Shown piece after piece: positions 24,253-33,648 of a DNA stretch of 64,000 nt. The DNA comes from Allobosea sp. (GTDB taxonomy: Bacteria; Pseudomonadota; Alphaproteobacteria; Rhizobiales; Beijerinckiaceae). A program made the position numbers and the translations under genes. Within the stretch, counting starts at the first letter, position 1. The number at the start of each line of letters is the position of its first letter. The stretch is taken from contig NZ_JAUYTP010000029.1 of assembly GCF_030695125.1 (NCBI RefSeq), positions 372,001-436,000 on the forward strand. Reading direction: 5' to 3'. The notes beneath the pieces were generated by a model. That model was not told the origin of the DNA and did no database searches. It saw only the letters and a list, made by a program, of their open reading frames with translations.

Positions 24253-25825
24253 GCGCGCTCTCCCGGGCGCGCCGAAGAGCTCATGCCTGGAGCGATCGAG
24301 CCCCGTGTTTGCCCGCGCCCCCCTGCTTCTGACCAGCGTCGCCGCCGCCAGCCTCGTGCTGGCGACGACCGTCGTGTCGGCGCAGCAGGCACGCCGAACC
24401 CCATTGCGCCCGACCGTTCCCGCCTATGTCGCCCAGCAGCCGCCCCGGGAGCAGCGGGTTGTCCCCGCGACGCCCGATTCGGTCGGCGATCCCGCCGCCC
24501 TGATCCAGAACCAGCCTTCGGCGATTTCACGCACGGCTCCGGCCAATGCCAGCCGCTCCGTCAGATCAAGCGGCGTGCGCGGCGTCACGCAGCGCCAGTT
24601 CCGGCCGCCGCAGCCGACGGTCACCGGCCTGCCGCCCGCCACGCCGCCTCCGCCGCCGGTTCGCCGCAGCGCGACGGTTCCGGAAGACCCCTATGCCCCG
24701 CTTGGCCTCAGGGTCGGCAGCGTGGTGCTGCGCCCCGCGCTCACCAACGGCGTCGGCTATGACACCAACCCGCAGCGCACCGCCGGATCGACCCGCAAAG
24801 GCTCGCCCTTCAGCCGGCATGACGGCGAGGTCGAAGTCCAGTCGGACTGGAACGTGCATGAGCTGACGGGCCGGCTGCGCGCCGGCTACAGCGAGTTCTA
24901 CCGCGACCGCGAAGCCTCCCGCCCCGATGGCGAGGGCAATCTCCAGCTCCGGCTCGACGCGTCCCGCGACACCCGCATCCTGCTCGAAACCCGGGCCCGG
25001 CTCGACACGCAGCGCCCCGGCTCGCCGGACCTGACAGCCGCCGTCGTCGGCCGTCCGCTGGTCTATCAGTACGGCGCCTCGGCGGGCGTCACGCATGACA
25101 TCAACCGCCTGCAGATGACGCTGCGCGGCTCGGTCGACCGCAGCGACTATGAGGATGGCAAGCTGAGCAATGGCGGCATCGTCAGCCAGCGCGACCGCAA
25201 CCAGACCCAATACGGCCTGCGCCTGCGCGCAGCTTACGAGGTGACGCCGGGCTTCAGGCCCTTCGTCCAGGGCGAGGTCGACACCCGCGAATTCGACGAG
25301 GCGGTCGATTCGAGCGGCTACCGGCGCTCCTCGGACGGCGTCACCGGCCGCGTCGGCTCGACCTTCGAGATCAGCCGCCAGCTCACCGGCGAGGTCTCGG
25401 CCGGCTACCAGAACCGCAAATACGACGACAGCCGGCTGCGCAACCTGAAAGGGTTCGTCGGCGACGCCGCGATCCTGTGGTCGCCGACGCCCTTGACCAC
25501 CGTGACCCTGCGCGGCACCGCCGAACTCGGCGACACCACCGTCGCGGGCTCCTCGGGCACCACGGCGCGGCGCGCCTCGCTGGAGATCGCCCATGCGCTG
25601 CGCCGCAACCTCATCGTCATCGGCTTCGGCAGCTTCAACCGCACCGAATATGAAGGGCAGAACCTGCGCGAGGATTCATCGACGATCGGCGCCCGGGTCG
25701 AATACAGGCTGACGCGGACCTTCGCGGTGCGCGCGAGCTTCACCCATGAGCGGCTGAATTCGAGCGCGCAGGGCTCCGACTATACGGCCAATGTCGCGCA
25801 GGTGGGCTTGAGGGTGCAGTTCTGA
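24251..25825 (+). CDS. Outer-membrane beta-barrel protein (BBP2-like porin family)
   Basis: 524 residues. A signal peptide ends near VVSAQQA, then a Pro/Arg-rich linker (to about residue 140) precedes a barrel of alternating strands, for example NGVGYDTNPQRTAGSTRKG, LTGRLRAGYSEFYRDRE and LTRTFAVRASFTHERLN, ending in QVGLRVQF. A final aromatic residue is the usual outer-membrane insertion signal. The pattern fits the putative beta-barrel porin 2 family. A GTG at 24305 would give a tighter signal peptide. The function is unknown; such proteins often sit by exopolysaccharide or envelope genes. Confidence 0.85.
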   Translation: MRALPGAPKSSCLERSSPVFARAPLLLTSVAAASLVLATTVVSAQQARRTPLRPTVPAYVAQQPPREQRVVPATPDSVGDPAALIQNQPSAISRTAPANASRSVRSSGVRGVTQRQFRPPQPTVTGLPPATPPPPPVRRSATVPEDPYAPLGLRVGSVVLRPALTNGVGYDTNPQRTAGSTRKGSPFSRHDGEVEVQSDWNVHELTGRLRAGYSEFYRDREASRPDGEGNLQLRLDASRDTRILLETRARLDTQRPGSPDLTAAVVGRPLVYQYGASAGVTHDINRLQMTLRGSVDRSDYEDGKLSNGGIVSQRDRNQTQYGLRLRAAYEVTPGFRPFVQGEVDTREFDEAVDSSGYRRSSDGVTGRVGSTFEISRQLTGEVSAGYQNRKYDDSRLRNLKGFVGDAAILWSPTPLTTVTLRGTAELGDTTVAGSSGTTARRASLEIAHALRRNLIVIGFGSFNRTEYEGQNLREDSSTIGARVEYRLTRTFAVRASFTHERLNSSAQGSDYTANVAQVGLRVQF

Positions 25826-25831
25826 CCACCC

Positions 25832-25916
25832 GCATCATTCCCGGGCTTGACCCGAGAATCTCGGAAACCAGCGCCCTCCGGTCATGAGATGGTCGGGTCA
25901 AGCCCGACCATGACGC
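25832..25916. repeat. Intergenic palindromic repeat, family D, copy 2
   Basis: About 85 bp made of two small hairpins: one around CCCGGGCTTGACCCGAG, one ATGGTCGGGTCAAGCCCGACCAT. The outer ends are GCATCATT and CATGACGC, and TCTCGG / GAGAT stretches join the hairpins. It lies between the convergent barrel and pepF genes, in the same orientation as the nested copy at 8848-8936. Confidence 0.85.
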
Positions 25917-25926
25917 GGAAGCCCCG

Positions 25927-27771
25927 CTACTCCATCCCTTCCAGTTCGATGATCATCCCCTCAATCATCGTCAGGCCGATCTGCCAGAAGGCGGGATCGC
26001 GCGCGTCGAGCCCGAAGGGCGCCAGCAGTTCGGCATGGTGCTTGGTTCCGCCCGCCGAGAGCAGGGCGAAATAGCGCTCCTGGAAGCCCTCCGCCGCGTT
26101 CTGGTAGACGCCGTAGAGCGAGTTCACCAGGCAATCACCGAAGGCATAGGCGTAGACGTAGAAGGGCGAATGGATGAAGTGCGGGATGTAGCACCAGAAC
26201 GGCTCGTAGTCGGGGCCGAGCCGGATCGCGGGCCCCAGGCTTTCCGCCTGAACGCTCATCCACAGTTCGCACAAAGCCTCGGCGGTCAGCTCGCCCGATT
26301 TGCGCGCCTCATGCACCTTCCGTTCGAAGGAGTAGAACGCGATCTGGCGCACGACCGTGTTGATCATGTCCTCGACCTTGGCGGCCAGCATCGCCTTGCG
26401 CTGCTTGGGGTCCTGCGTGCCGTCGAGCAGCCGCCGGAAGGTCAGCATTTCCCCGAAGACGCTCGCGGTCTCGGCCAGCGTCAGCGGCGTCGGCGCCATC
26501 AGCGCGCCATTGGGCGCGGCCAGCACCTGATGCACGCCATGGCCGAGTTCATGGGCGAGCGTCATCACGTCGCGCGGCTTGCCCTGGTAATTCACCAGGA
26601 CATAAGGATGCGCGGAGGGCACCGTCGGGTGAGCGAAGGCGCCCGGCGCCTTGCCCGGGCGCACCGGCGCGTCGATCCATTTCTCGTCGAAGAAGCGCCG
26701 GGCGATGTCGGCCATCTCAGGCGAGAAGGCGCCATAGGCGTCGAGCACCGTGTCGCGCGCCTCCGTCCAGGGGATGGTGCGCTGCTCGACCTTCGGCAGC
26801 GGCGCGTTGCGGTCCCAGAAATCCAGCGCCTCGCGCCCGAACCATTTGGCCTTCAGCTTGTAGTAGCGGTGCGACAGCCGCGGATAGGCGTCCCGCACGG
26901 CGGTGACCAGCGCGTCCACCACCTCGCGCTCGACGCGGTTGGCGAGATGGCGCGAATCCGCGACATCCTCGAACTTGCGCCAGCGGTCGGAGATTTCCTT
27001 GTCCTTGGCGAGCGTGTTGGTGATCAGCGCGAAGATGCGCAGATTGGCGCGGAAGACCTCGCTCAGCGCCTCGGCCGCGGCCTTGCGCACCGCGCCGTCG
27101 GTATCCTGCAGCTTGTTCAGCGTCAGTTCGAGCGTCAGCTCCTCGCCGCCCATCCGGAAGCGCAGGGAGGCGATGGTCTCGTCGAAGAGCCGGTTCCAGG
27201 CGGCGTGCCCGGTCATCGACTTCTCGTGGAACAGCGCCTCGATCCGGTCCTCCAGCTGGTGCGGCTTGTCCTTGGCCAGATCCGCCAGCCAGGGCTGCCA
27301 GTGCGACAGCGGCCCCTGCGCGGCGATGTTCGCCAGCAGCGCCGGGTCGATGCGGTTGAGTTCGAGCTCGAAGAACAGCAGCTCCGTCACCGCCGCGTTG
27401 AGCTTGTCCTGCGTGTCGCCATAGAACTTGGCGCGCTGCGGATCGGTGGTGTCGCCGGCATAGACCAGGCCCGCATAGGCGCCGATCCGCCCCAGCAGAT
27501 CGCTGAGCCCCTCGAAAGCCTTGACCGCCTCGGCCAGCATCGCGCCGGCCTCTCCATGCTCGGCCAGCGTGCCGAGCTTGCCGCGATAGAGCGAGGCGAA
27601 GCTCTGCGATTCGCTGAGCGCCCGGTCGAGATCGGCCTGCAGGGCCGCCGAATCCATCGCGGGATAGAGATGGCTCAAATCCCATTCGGGCAGGGGGCCG
27701 AGCGCCTTGGCGGTGGCCGCCGCCGTCGCGGCGGCGCTGGCGTGCATCGGCCTGTCGAACGCAATCGTCAT
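25927..27771 (-). CDS. pepF: Oligoendopeptidase F, M3 metallopeptidase
   Basis: 614 residues. The zinc motif HExxH is in LAHELGHGVHQVLA, and the downstream helix with the third ligand is LAETASVFGEMLTF. The N-terminal oligoendopeptidase domain has LPEWDLSHLYPAMDS. The C-terminal SPFYVYAYAFGDCLVNSLY is typical of the pepF/M3 family. It degrades short peptides in the cytoplasm. ATG at 27771; the gene is divergent from the sigma-54 regulator gene with 205 bp between. Confidence 0.93.
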   Translation of the reverse strand: MTIAFDRPMHASAAATAAATAKALGPLPEWDLSHLYPAMDSAALQADLDRALSESQSFASLYRGKLGTLAEHGEAGAMLAEAVKAFEGLSDLLGRIGAYAGLVYAGDTTDPQRAKFYGDTQDKLNAAVTELLFFELELNRIDPALLANIAAQGPLSHWQPWLADLAKDKPHQLEDRIEALFHEKSMTGHAAWNRLFDETIASLRFRMGGEELTLELTLNKLQDTDGAVRKAAAEALSEVFRANLRIFALITNTLAKDKEISDRWRKFEDVADSRHLANRVEREVVDALVTAVRDAYPRLSHRYYKLKAKWFGREALDFWDRNAPLPKVEQRTIPWTEARDTVLDAYGAFSPEMADIARRFFDEKWIDAPVRPGKAPGAFAHPTVPSAHPYVLVNYQGKPRDVMTLAHELGHGVHQVLAAPNGALMAPTPLTLAETASVFGEMLTFRRLLDGTQDPKQRKAMLAAKVEDMINTVVRQIAFYSFERKVHEARKSGELTAEALCELWMSVQAESLGPAIRLGPDYEPFWCYIPHFIHSPFYVYAYAFGDCLVNSLYGVYQNAAEGFQERYFALLSAGGTKHHAELLAPFGLDARDPAFWQIGLTMIEGMIIELEGME

Positions 27772-27874
27772 CTGATGGATCCCCTCGCGGACATGGCGGG
27801 CTTTGTACTCATATGCGCGGGGCGGGTGAGCGGATCAACGCCGCTGTGCGACCGATCGTGTCGCGAGCGCGCGC

Positions 27875-27890
27875 TTAAGCGCCGCTTAAC
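27875..27890 (+). promoter_or_regulatory. CtrA-type box TTAA-N7-TTAAC upstream of the sigma-54 regulator
   Basis: TTAA (27875-27878), seven bases, then TTAAC (27886-27890) is an exact match to the full CtrA consensus. It lies about 87 bp before the regulator's ATG and about 104 bp from the pepF start, so it could serve either. The site directly abuts the inverted repeat at 27890-27918. No CtrA gene is in the window. Confidence 0.5.
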
Positions 27891-27918
27891 CGTTCTGGCC
27901 GAGGATGCCCCAGAACGG
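27890..27918. promoter_or_regulatory. Perfect 9-bp inverted repeat, operator-like
   Basis: CCGTTCTGG (27890-27898) and CCAGAACGG (27910-27918) are separated by 11 bp, about two helical turns centre to centre. This is the geometry of a dimer-binding operator rather than of a terminator, since no T-run follows. It is 58 bp upstream of the regulator's ATG and may be an autoregulatory site. Confidence 0.45.
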
Positions 27919-27976
27919 AACAGCGATTCCCGCCGTGAATCGTCTCGGTTCCGCATTGCCTGCCTATCGAGGTGTC

Positions 27977-29467
27977 ATGACCGCCACCGTCCTCGTCGTT
28001 GACGACGATCCCGTCCAGCGCCGCCTGCTCGACGCCATGCTCAAGCGTTCCGGCTACGACGTCGTCGCCGCCGAGACCGGACACGCCGCCATCCAGCTTC
28101 TGGCCGGCCCCGAAGGCGACCGCTTCGACGCCATCGTGCTCGATCTCGTCATGCCCGAGCTCGACGGCATGGGCGTTCTCGCCGCTTTGCGCGAGCGCGG
28201 CATCGAGACGCCGGTCATCGTGCAGACGGCCAATGGCTCGATCGAGACCGTGGTCCAGGCGATGCGCGCCGGGGCGATCGACTTCGTCGTCAAGCCGGTC
28301 GGCGCCGAGCGCCTCCAGATCTCGCTCAAGAACGCGCTCAAGCTCGGCGCGCTGGAACATGAGCTGCGCCATATCAAGCGGCGCGCCTCCGGCACGCTCG
28401 GCTTCCGCGACCTCGCGACCAAGAGCGCCGACATGGCACGCGTCGTGCGCCTGGCCGAGCGCGCTGCCAAATCCAACATCCCGATCCTCGTCGAAGGCGA
28501 ATCCGGCGTCGGCAAGGAGGTGCTGGCGCGTGCGATCCAGGGCTCCAGCGACCGCAAGGGCAAGCCCTTCGTCACGGTCAACTGCGGCGCGATCCCGCAT
28601 AATCTGGTCGAATCGATCCTGTTCGGGCATGAGAAGGGCGCCTTCACCGGCGCCACCGAACGCCATATCGGCAAGTTCGTCGAAGCCAGCGGCGGCACGC
28701 TCTTCCTCGACGAGGTCGGCGAACTGCCGCTCGACGCGCAGGTGAAGCTGCTGCGCGCCATCCAGGAAGGCGAGGTCGATCCCGTCGGGGCCAAGAAGTC
28801 GGTGCGCGTCGACATCCGCATCATCTCGGCGACCAACAAGAGCCTGCTCGATCAGGTCAAGGCCGGCGAATTCCGCGAGGACCTCTATTACCGCCTCAAT
28901 GTCTTCCCGATCACGCTGCCGCCGCTGCGCCAGCGCCGCGAGGACATCGCCGATCTGGCGCGCGGCTTTCTCGCCCGCTTCGCCGCCGAGGAGGGCAAGA
29001 AGCTGCGCGGAATCAGCGCCGAGGCGCTCGCCCTGATCAGCGGCTATGATTGGCCGGGCAATGTCCGCCAGCTCGAGAACGCGATGTTCCGCGCCGTGGT
29101 GCTGGCCGACGGCGATGAACTCACCATCGCCGAATTCCCGCAGATCGCCGCGCAGATGGAGGGCTACGACGTCCGCATTCCGCCTGCGCCGGCTCTGGGT
29201 CCCGCGGAAGCGCGCAACGACACGCCGCGCATCATCCAGATGCCGGTGCGCGACCCCAACGCGCTCGATCTCGTCGCCGGCTCCGACATGCGCACCCTCG
29301 ACGACCTCGAGCGCGAGATCATCAAATTCGCGCTGGCGCATTACCGCGGCCACATGTCCGAGATCTCGCGCAAGCTCGGCATCGGCCGCTCGACCCTCTA
29401 TCGCAAGCTCAAGGATTACGGGCTGATCGAGGCCGAAGCGTCCGCGGATGAAACCGACGCGGCCTGA
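27977..29467 (+). CDS. Sigma-54-dependent response regulator, NtrC type
   Basis: 496 residues. Order: receiver domain with acidic pocket DDD (residues 9-11) and phospho-acceptor Asp56 (VLDLVMPELDG); AAA+ domain with Walker A GESGVGKE (174-181) and the sigma-54 loop GAFTGAT (221-227); C-terminal Fis-type HTH (HYRGHMSEISRKLGIGRSTL). It should activate RpoN promoters when phosphorylated. No histidine kinase lies nearby. The ATG at 27977 has GAGG upstream. The neighbouring L,D-transpeptidase and DUF882 genes suggest, but do not prove, an envelope role. Confidence 0.94.
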   Translation: MTATVLVVDDDPVQRRLLDAMLKRSGYDVVAAETGHAAIQLLAGPEGDRFDAIVLDLVMPELDGMGVLAALRERGIETPVIVQTANGSIETVVQAMRAGAIDFVVKPVGAERLQISLKNALKLGALEHELRHIKRRASGTLGFRDLATKSADMARVVRLAERAAKSNIPILVEGESGVGKEVLARAIQGSSDRKGKPFVTVNCGAIPHNLVESILFGHEKGAFTGATERHIGKFVEASGGTLFLDEVGELPLDAQVKLLRAIQEGEVDPVGAKKSVRVDIRIISATNKSLLDQVKAGEFREDLYYRLNVFPITLPPLRQRREDIADLARGFLARFAAEEGKKLRGISAEALALISGYDWPGNVRQLENAMFRAVVLADGDELTIAEFPQIAAQMEGYDVRIPPAPALGPAEARNDTPRIIQMPVRDPNALDLVAGSDMRTLDDLEREIIKFALAHYRGHMSEISRKLGIGRSTLYRKLKDYGLIEAEASADETDAA

Positions 29468-29575
29468 GCCGCGACGAACCGAATGGCGGCGCCTGTTGCG
29501 CTGCCGCATCTTGTCGAAACAGCCCGAGTCACGCAGGAATGCGGCTCTCGGCTAAAATTTATGGGAATAGCGACC

Positions 29576-31507
29576 ATGCGTCGTCGCCATTGGGCGGATC
29601 TGGCCTGCGTCTCGGCGCTCGCCCTCGCGCTGAACGCCCCCGCCGCTTTCGCCGAAGGCCCCGGCGTGATCGACCCCACGCTGGGCATCCCGCTGCCGGA
29701 GCAGCCCGCGCTCCTGCTGCTCGATGATGAGAAGCCGAGCACCAACCCGGCCGCCACGGCCCCGGCCGAGCCGGACTCGGCGGCACCGCCGGATGCGCAG
29801 ACCGCGACCCTGCCCCAGGCCGAGCCCGGCATGGTGACAGGCGCGGTCACGCCCTCGGCCAGGCCCGAGACCACGCTGATGGCACCGGAGCCGCAGCTCG
29901 CCCCCGTCGCGGTTCCCGACGAGCCGGTGACGCTCGATATCCCGCAGATCGACCTGCCGCCGGCAGACCCCGCGCTCGTGGCACCGCAGGCCGCGCCAGT
30001 GTTGCGCAGCGCCGAGCCGGCCATCGCCCCGCCCGATCTGCCGAAGGTCGTCGTCGATCTGCCGGCGGCGTCTTCCGATCTCGCTGCCCAGATCCTGGCC
30101 CGCGCCCCCGAGGCGCTGGCCCTGCCGCGCCTGGGCGAGCGCGAGCGCGCCGAGATCCTCGCCGCTTACGAGGCCAACGGCCACAAGCCGCTCTGGATCG
30201 ACGGCAAGGGCTGGAGCGCGGCCGGCCTGCGCCTGACCGAGAAGCTCGGGCGCGCCGGCGAAGACGGGCTGAGGCCCGGCGATTATCCGCTGCCGGCCTT
30301 CGAGGCCAGCGACAAGGGCAGCCTCGCCGAGGCCGATGTCAGGCTGTCGGCACTCGCCGTGCTCTATGCCCGCGATGCCCGCGGCGCGCGCGTCGATCCG
30401 CGCCGCCTGTCGAAGCTGCTGACGCCGACCCTGTCCCTGCCCTCCGCCACCGAGGTTCTCTCCGAGCTGGCGGGGGCGGCGGATGCCGGCGCCGTGCTCG
30501 CCGCCTACAACCCGCCCCATGAGGGCTATCGCCGGCTCAAGGCCAAGCTCGCCGAACTGCGCGAGCACCAGGACGACACGCCGCTGGTGCGCATCCCGTC
30601 GGGGCCGGCGCTGAAGCTCGGCATGCGCGACGATCGCGTGCCGCTGGTGCGCGCCCGGCTGGGCCTGGGCCCGACCGAGGAGCCGGTCTTCGACCGCTCG
30701 ACCGCGACCGCGCTGGCCACATTCCAGAAACAGGCCGGCCTGCCGGCCACCGGCATCCTGGGCGCCCAGACGCTGGCGGCGCTCGGCACGCCGGCCACCG
30801 CGCGCGGCGAACAGGATATCGTCGCCCAGATGGAGCGCTGGCGCTGGCTCCCGGCCGATCTCGGCACCGACCACATCATGGTCAACGTCCCTGAATTCCG
30901 GGTTCGCGTCATCCGCCAGGACAAGATCGTCCACGAAACCCGCGCGATCGTCGGCAAGCCCGAGACCGCAACGCCCATCTTCTCGCACAAGATGGACCAC
31001 GTCATCGTCAACCCGTCCTGGTATGTGCCCCCGTCCATCCTGCGGAAGGAGTTTCTGCCGGGGCTCGCGGCCGATCCCGAATACGCCGCCAAGCGCGGCT
31101 ATGTCGTGACGCGCGGCAAGGGCGGCATCTCGGTGCGCCAGCCGCCGGGCGAGCGCAACGCGCTCGGCTGGATCAAGTTCATGTTCCCCAACGACCATGC
31201 CGTCTACCTGCACGACACGCCCAACCGCCGGCTCTTCGCCAACGAGAAGCGCGCCTTCAGCCATGGCTGCGTGCGTGTCGACAACCCCTTCCTGCTCGCC
31301 GACCAGGTGCTGGGGCCGGAATGGACGCAGGAGCGGCTGAAGCGGCTGATCGGCTCGGGCGAGCGGCGCATCAACCTGCCGCAGCCGCTGGCGATCCACC
31401 TCGTCTACAACACCCATGTCGTCGGCGCCGATGGCGCGCTCACCACCTTCGAGGATCTCTACGGCTTCCACCGCCTGGTACGGCAGGCGCTCGAACAGCG
31501 CGGCTGA
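29576..31507 (+). CDS. L,D-transpeptidase, YcbB type
   Basis: 643 residues from the ATG at 29576, with GGGAA 8 bp upstream; the signal peptide is cut near AAFAEG. A Pro/Ala-rich stretch (to about residue 150) is followed by the YcbB scaffold (YEANGHKPLWIDGKGWS), a peptidoglycan-binding domain (FQKQAGLPATGILGAQTLAA) and the YkuD catalytic domain with SHGCVRVDNP holding the catalytic Cys. It makes 3-3 crosslinks in peptidoglycan, in the periplasm. The start chosen gives a normal signal peptide; in-frame codons upstream would not. Confidence 0.93.
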   Translation: MRRRHWADLACVSALALALNAPAAFAEGPGVIDPTLGIPLPEQPALLLLDDEKPSTNPAATAPAEPDSAAPPDAQTATLPQAEPGMVTGAVTPSARPETTLMAPEPQLAPVAVPDEPVTLDIPQIDLPPADPALVAPQAAPVLRSAEPAIAPPDLPKVVVDLPAASSDLAAQILARAPEALALPRLGERERAEILAAYEANGHKPLWIDGKGWSAAGLRLTEKLGRAGEDGLRPGDYPLPAFEASDKGSLAEADVRLSALAVLYARDARGARVDPRRLSKLLTPTLSLPSATEVLSELAGAADAGAVLAAYNPPHEGYRRLKAKLAELREHQDDTPLVRIPSGPALKLGMRDDRVPLVRARLGLGPTEEPVFDRSTATALATFQKQAGLPATGILGAQTLAALGTPATARGEQDIVAQMERWRWLPADLGTDHIMVNVPEFRVRVIRQDKIVHETRAIVGKPETATPIFSHKMDHVIVNPSWYVPPSILRKEFLPGLAADPEYAAKRGYVVTRGKGGISVRQPPGERNALGWIKFMFPNDHAVYLHDTPNRRLFANEKRAFSHGCVRVDNPFLLADQVLGPEWTQERLKRLIGSGERRINLPQPLAIHLVYNTHVVGADGALTTFEDLYGFHRLVRQALEQRG

Positions 31508-31654
31508 AGCCGGCGTCTTCGGGGGAGGCGGCAGGCCGGGCCGACAGCGGGCGTGCTGCCTGACCCTGCCGGATCGTCGCGAGGCACCGTTTCGCCACGA
31601 TCCCCCGATAGCCAGATTTGCGCAGAAACGAATGGCGTGCCGATTGCCGGCTTG

Positions 31655-31670
31655 CTAACGACTCGTTAAC
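31655..31670 (+). promoter_or_regulatory. CtrA-like box CTAA-N7-TTAAC upstream of the DUF882 gene
   Basis: CTAA (31655-31658), seven bases, then TTAAC (31666-31670): one mismatch from the TTAA-N7-TTAAC consensus. It lies about 89 bp before the ATG, in a 251-bp gap with no other recognisable feature. CtrA control of an envelope gene is plausible but inferred. Confidence 0.4.
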
Positions 31671-31758
31671 GCTTCTCCGCAACTGTTCGTTCACGTTCAT
31701 CGCGCCGCTAAGGCCGGGGCATCGAGACGGGTCAGGCAGATTGGGCAGCTTAAACGCC

Positions 31759-33570
31759 ATGCTTTCGGGACGAGCTTCGTGGTGCACGAAGCACGCTCTC
31801 CGCCGGGCCTTGACATGGGGTGTCGCGGCCGGCGCGCTGCTGCTCGGCGTGCGCGGCACGCAGGACGCCGTCGCCAATGGCGACACCCGCACGATCTCGA
31901 TCAAGCACATGCACACCAAGGAGGAGACGACCGTCACCTTCAAGCGTGACGGGCGCTATGTCGCCGAAGGCCTCGAGAAGCTGAACTGGGCCCTGCGCGA
32001 CTGGCGCACCGACGAACCGATCCGCATGGATCCGCGCCTCTTCGACGTCGCCTGGGAGGTCCAGCGCCAGGTCGGCTCCGAGCAGCCCTTCCATGTCGTC
32101 TCGGCCTATCGTTCGCCGGGCACCAACTCGATGCTGCGCCGACGCTCGCGCGCCGTCGCCAAGCACAGCCAGCACACGCTCGGCAAGGCGATGGATTTCT
32201 ATCTGCCCGACGCAGCCACGGCGCGCATCCGCGAGGCCGGCATGCGGCTGCAGCGCGGTGGCGTCGGCTTCTATCCCGGCGCCCACACCCCCTTCATCCA
32301 TCTCGACGCCGGCTCGGTGCGCTCCTGGCCGCGCATGACGCGCGACCAGCTCGTGCGCCTGTTCCCGGACGAGAAGACCGTCCATCTCCCTGCCGACGGC
32401 CAGCCGCTGGGCGGCTACGAGATCGCCAAGGCCGAGATCCTGTCCGGCGGCGGCGCGGTGGCCGGCTATGCGGCGGCCGATCTCGACGAGGGCGCGGTGA
32501 TCTCCTCGGGCCGCAAGAGCCTCTGGGCCTCCCTGTTCGGCGGCGACGAGGAAGAGGCCGACGCCCGCCCGACCCGCGGCCGGCGCGTCGCGCCCAAGCC
32601 GCAACCGACCGTCATGGCCTATGCCAATACGGGTTTTGTCGACAGCAACGCCTCCGATGGCGGCCGCTTCGCCGTGGCGGTGGCCGCGCCGACAGCGCCT
32701 GCGACGCGCGCGCTCTCCCAGGAGCGTGCCGAGCGCCTGGCGCCGCGCGCCTCAGAGCCGCCCGCGGCGCAGGCCGTCACTGCCGCGCCCCCTCCGCCCC
32801 CGCCGGACAACCGGCCGGCGCTGGTCGATGCACCGCTGCCCTTCGCCCGCCCGCGCGGCCTGACGCTGCCGCAGCAGCCGGGCGAGGCCGAGGGCGCCGT
32901 CCAGGTCGCCGCCCTCCCCGCCAGCGGCGGCGCGCTGGCCTTCGCCCCCGCGACGGCCGTCCCCGACCAGAAGCTGATCCTCGCCGCCTTGCCGCCACGC
33001 CGGCCCGGCGAGATCACGACACCGCCCGAAACCGTCCTCGCCGGACGTCCGACCAACGCACCCTTGCCGCCGGTGCGACCGACCGCGCTCGCGCCCTTCG
33101 CACTGGCCGGCAACTCGACCCCGCTGAACGCAGCGGGCCAGCCGGGCCTGCGCGGCTGGGAGATCGGGGCGCAGCCCGCTGCACCCGAGGGCCGGCTTGT
33201 CGCCGTCAGCCATCCGCTGCCGCCGAGCCGCCCCCAGAGCGGCGGCGTGACCGTCGCCGCATCGACGCCCGCGCCGGCAGCAGCACCGGCACGGGCCGCC
33301 CCCACGCCCATCGTCGCGCAATACGACGCCGACCGCTCCGGCCTCGATTCGCTCTTCGCCGCGGTCGCCCGGACGCCCGCCCCGTCCGGCAGGACCGTCA
33401 CGGTCGCCACCGCGCGCACGAAGACCAACGCCGCCGCTCCCGCGCCGATCGCGGGGCCGAGCCCGGCCGCGGCGCTGGGCTTCAGCCATGCCGAGCCCAA
33501 CGACGCCCGCACCGGCTCCTTCAGCGGCCCTGCCGTCCGGCCTTTGCCGACGAATTTCATCCAGAACTGA
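31759..33570 (+). CDS. DUF882 (M15-like, YcbK-type) protein with long Pro/Ala-rich tail
   Basis: 603 residues from the ATG at 31759. A signal or anchor segment (LTWGVAAGALLLGVRG) comes first. The M15-like domain spans about residues 70-230, with VSAYRSPGTNSMLRRRS, HSQHTLGKAMDFYLPD and HTPFIHLDAGSVRSWP, which hold the His/Asp zinc ligands. The remaining ~370 residues are low-complexity, rich in Pro, Ala and Arg with repeated PLPP/PPxRP motifs. Relatives are thought to act on peptidoglycan. The gene directly follows a peptidoglycan L,D-transpeptidase. Confidence 0.87.
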   Translation: MLSGRASWCTKHALRRALTWGVAAGALLLGVRGTQDAVANGDTRTISIKHMHTKEETTVTFKRDGRYVAEGLEKLNWALRDWRTDEPIRMDPRLFDVAWEVQRQVGSEQPFHVVSAYRSPGTNSMLRRRSRAVAKHSQHTLGKAMDFYLPDAATARIREAGMRLQRGGVGFYPGAHTPFIHLDAGSVRSWPRMTRDQLVRLFPDEKTVHLPADGQPLGGYEIAKAEILSGGGAVAGYAAADLDEGAVISSGRKSLWASLFGGDEEEADARPTRGRRVAPKPQPTVMAYANTGFVDSNASDGGRFAVAVAAPTAPATRALSQERAERLAPRASEPPAAQAVTAAPPPPPPDNRPALVDAPLPFARPRGLTLPQQPGEAEGAVQVAALPASGGALAFAPATAVPDQKLILAALPPRRPGEITTPPETVLAGRPTNAPLPPVRPTALAPFALAGNSTPLNAAGQPGLRGWEIGAQPAAPEGRLVAVSHPLPPSRPQSGGVTVAASTPAPAAAPARAAPTPIVAQYDADRSGLDSLFAAVARTPAPSGRTVTVATARTKTNAAAPAPIAGPSPAAALGFSHAEPNDARTGSFSGPAVRPLPTNFIQN

Positions 33571-33648
33571 GCCCGACCGCGCGGCATTAACCGATTGCTG
33601 ACCTCGTTGGCGCCACACTGCAGGCGATTCGCCAACAGTGAGAGTGAC

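Noticed and set aside
27890..27918. Inverted repeat as an alphaproteobacterial LexA box
   Set aside because: That box is a GTTC-N7-GTTC or GAAC-N7-GAAC direct repeat; here GTTC and GAAC are inverted and 17 bp apart.
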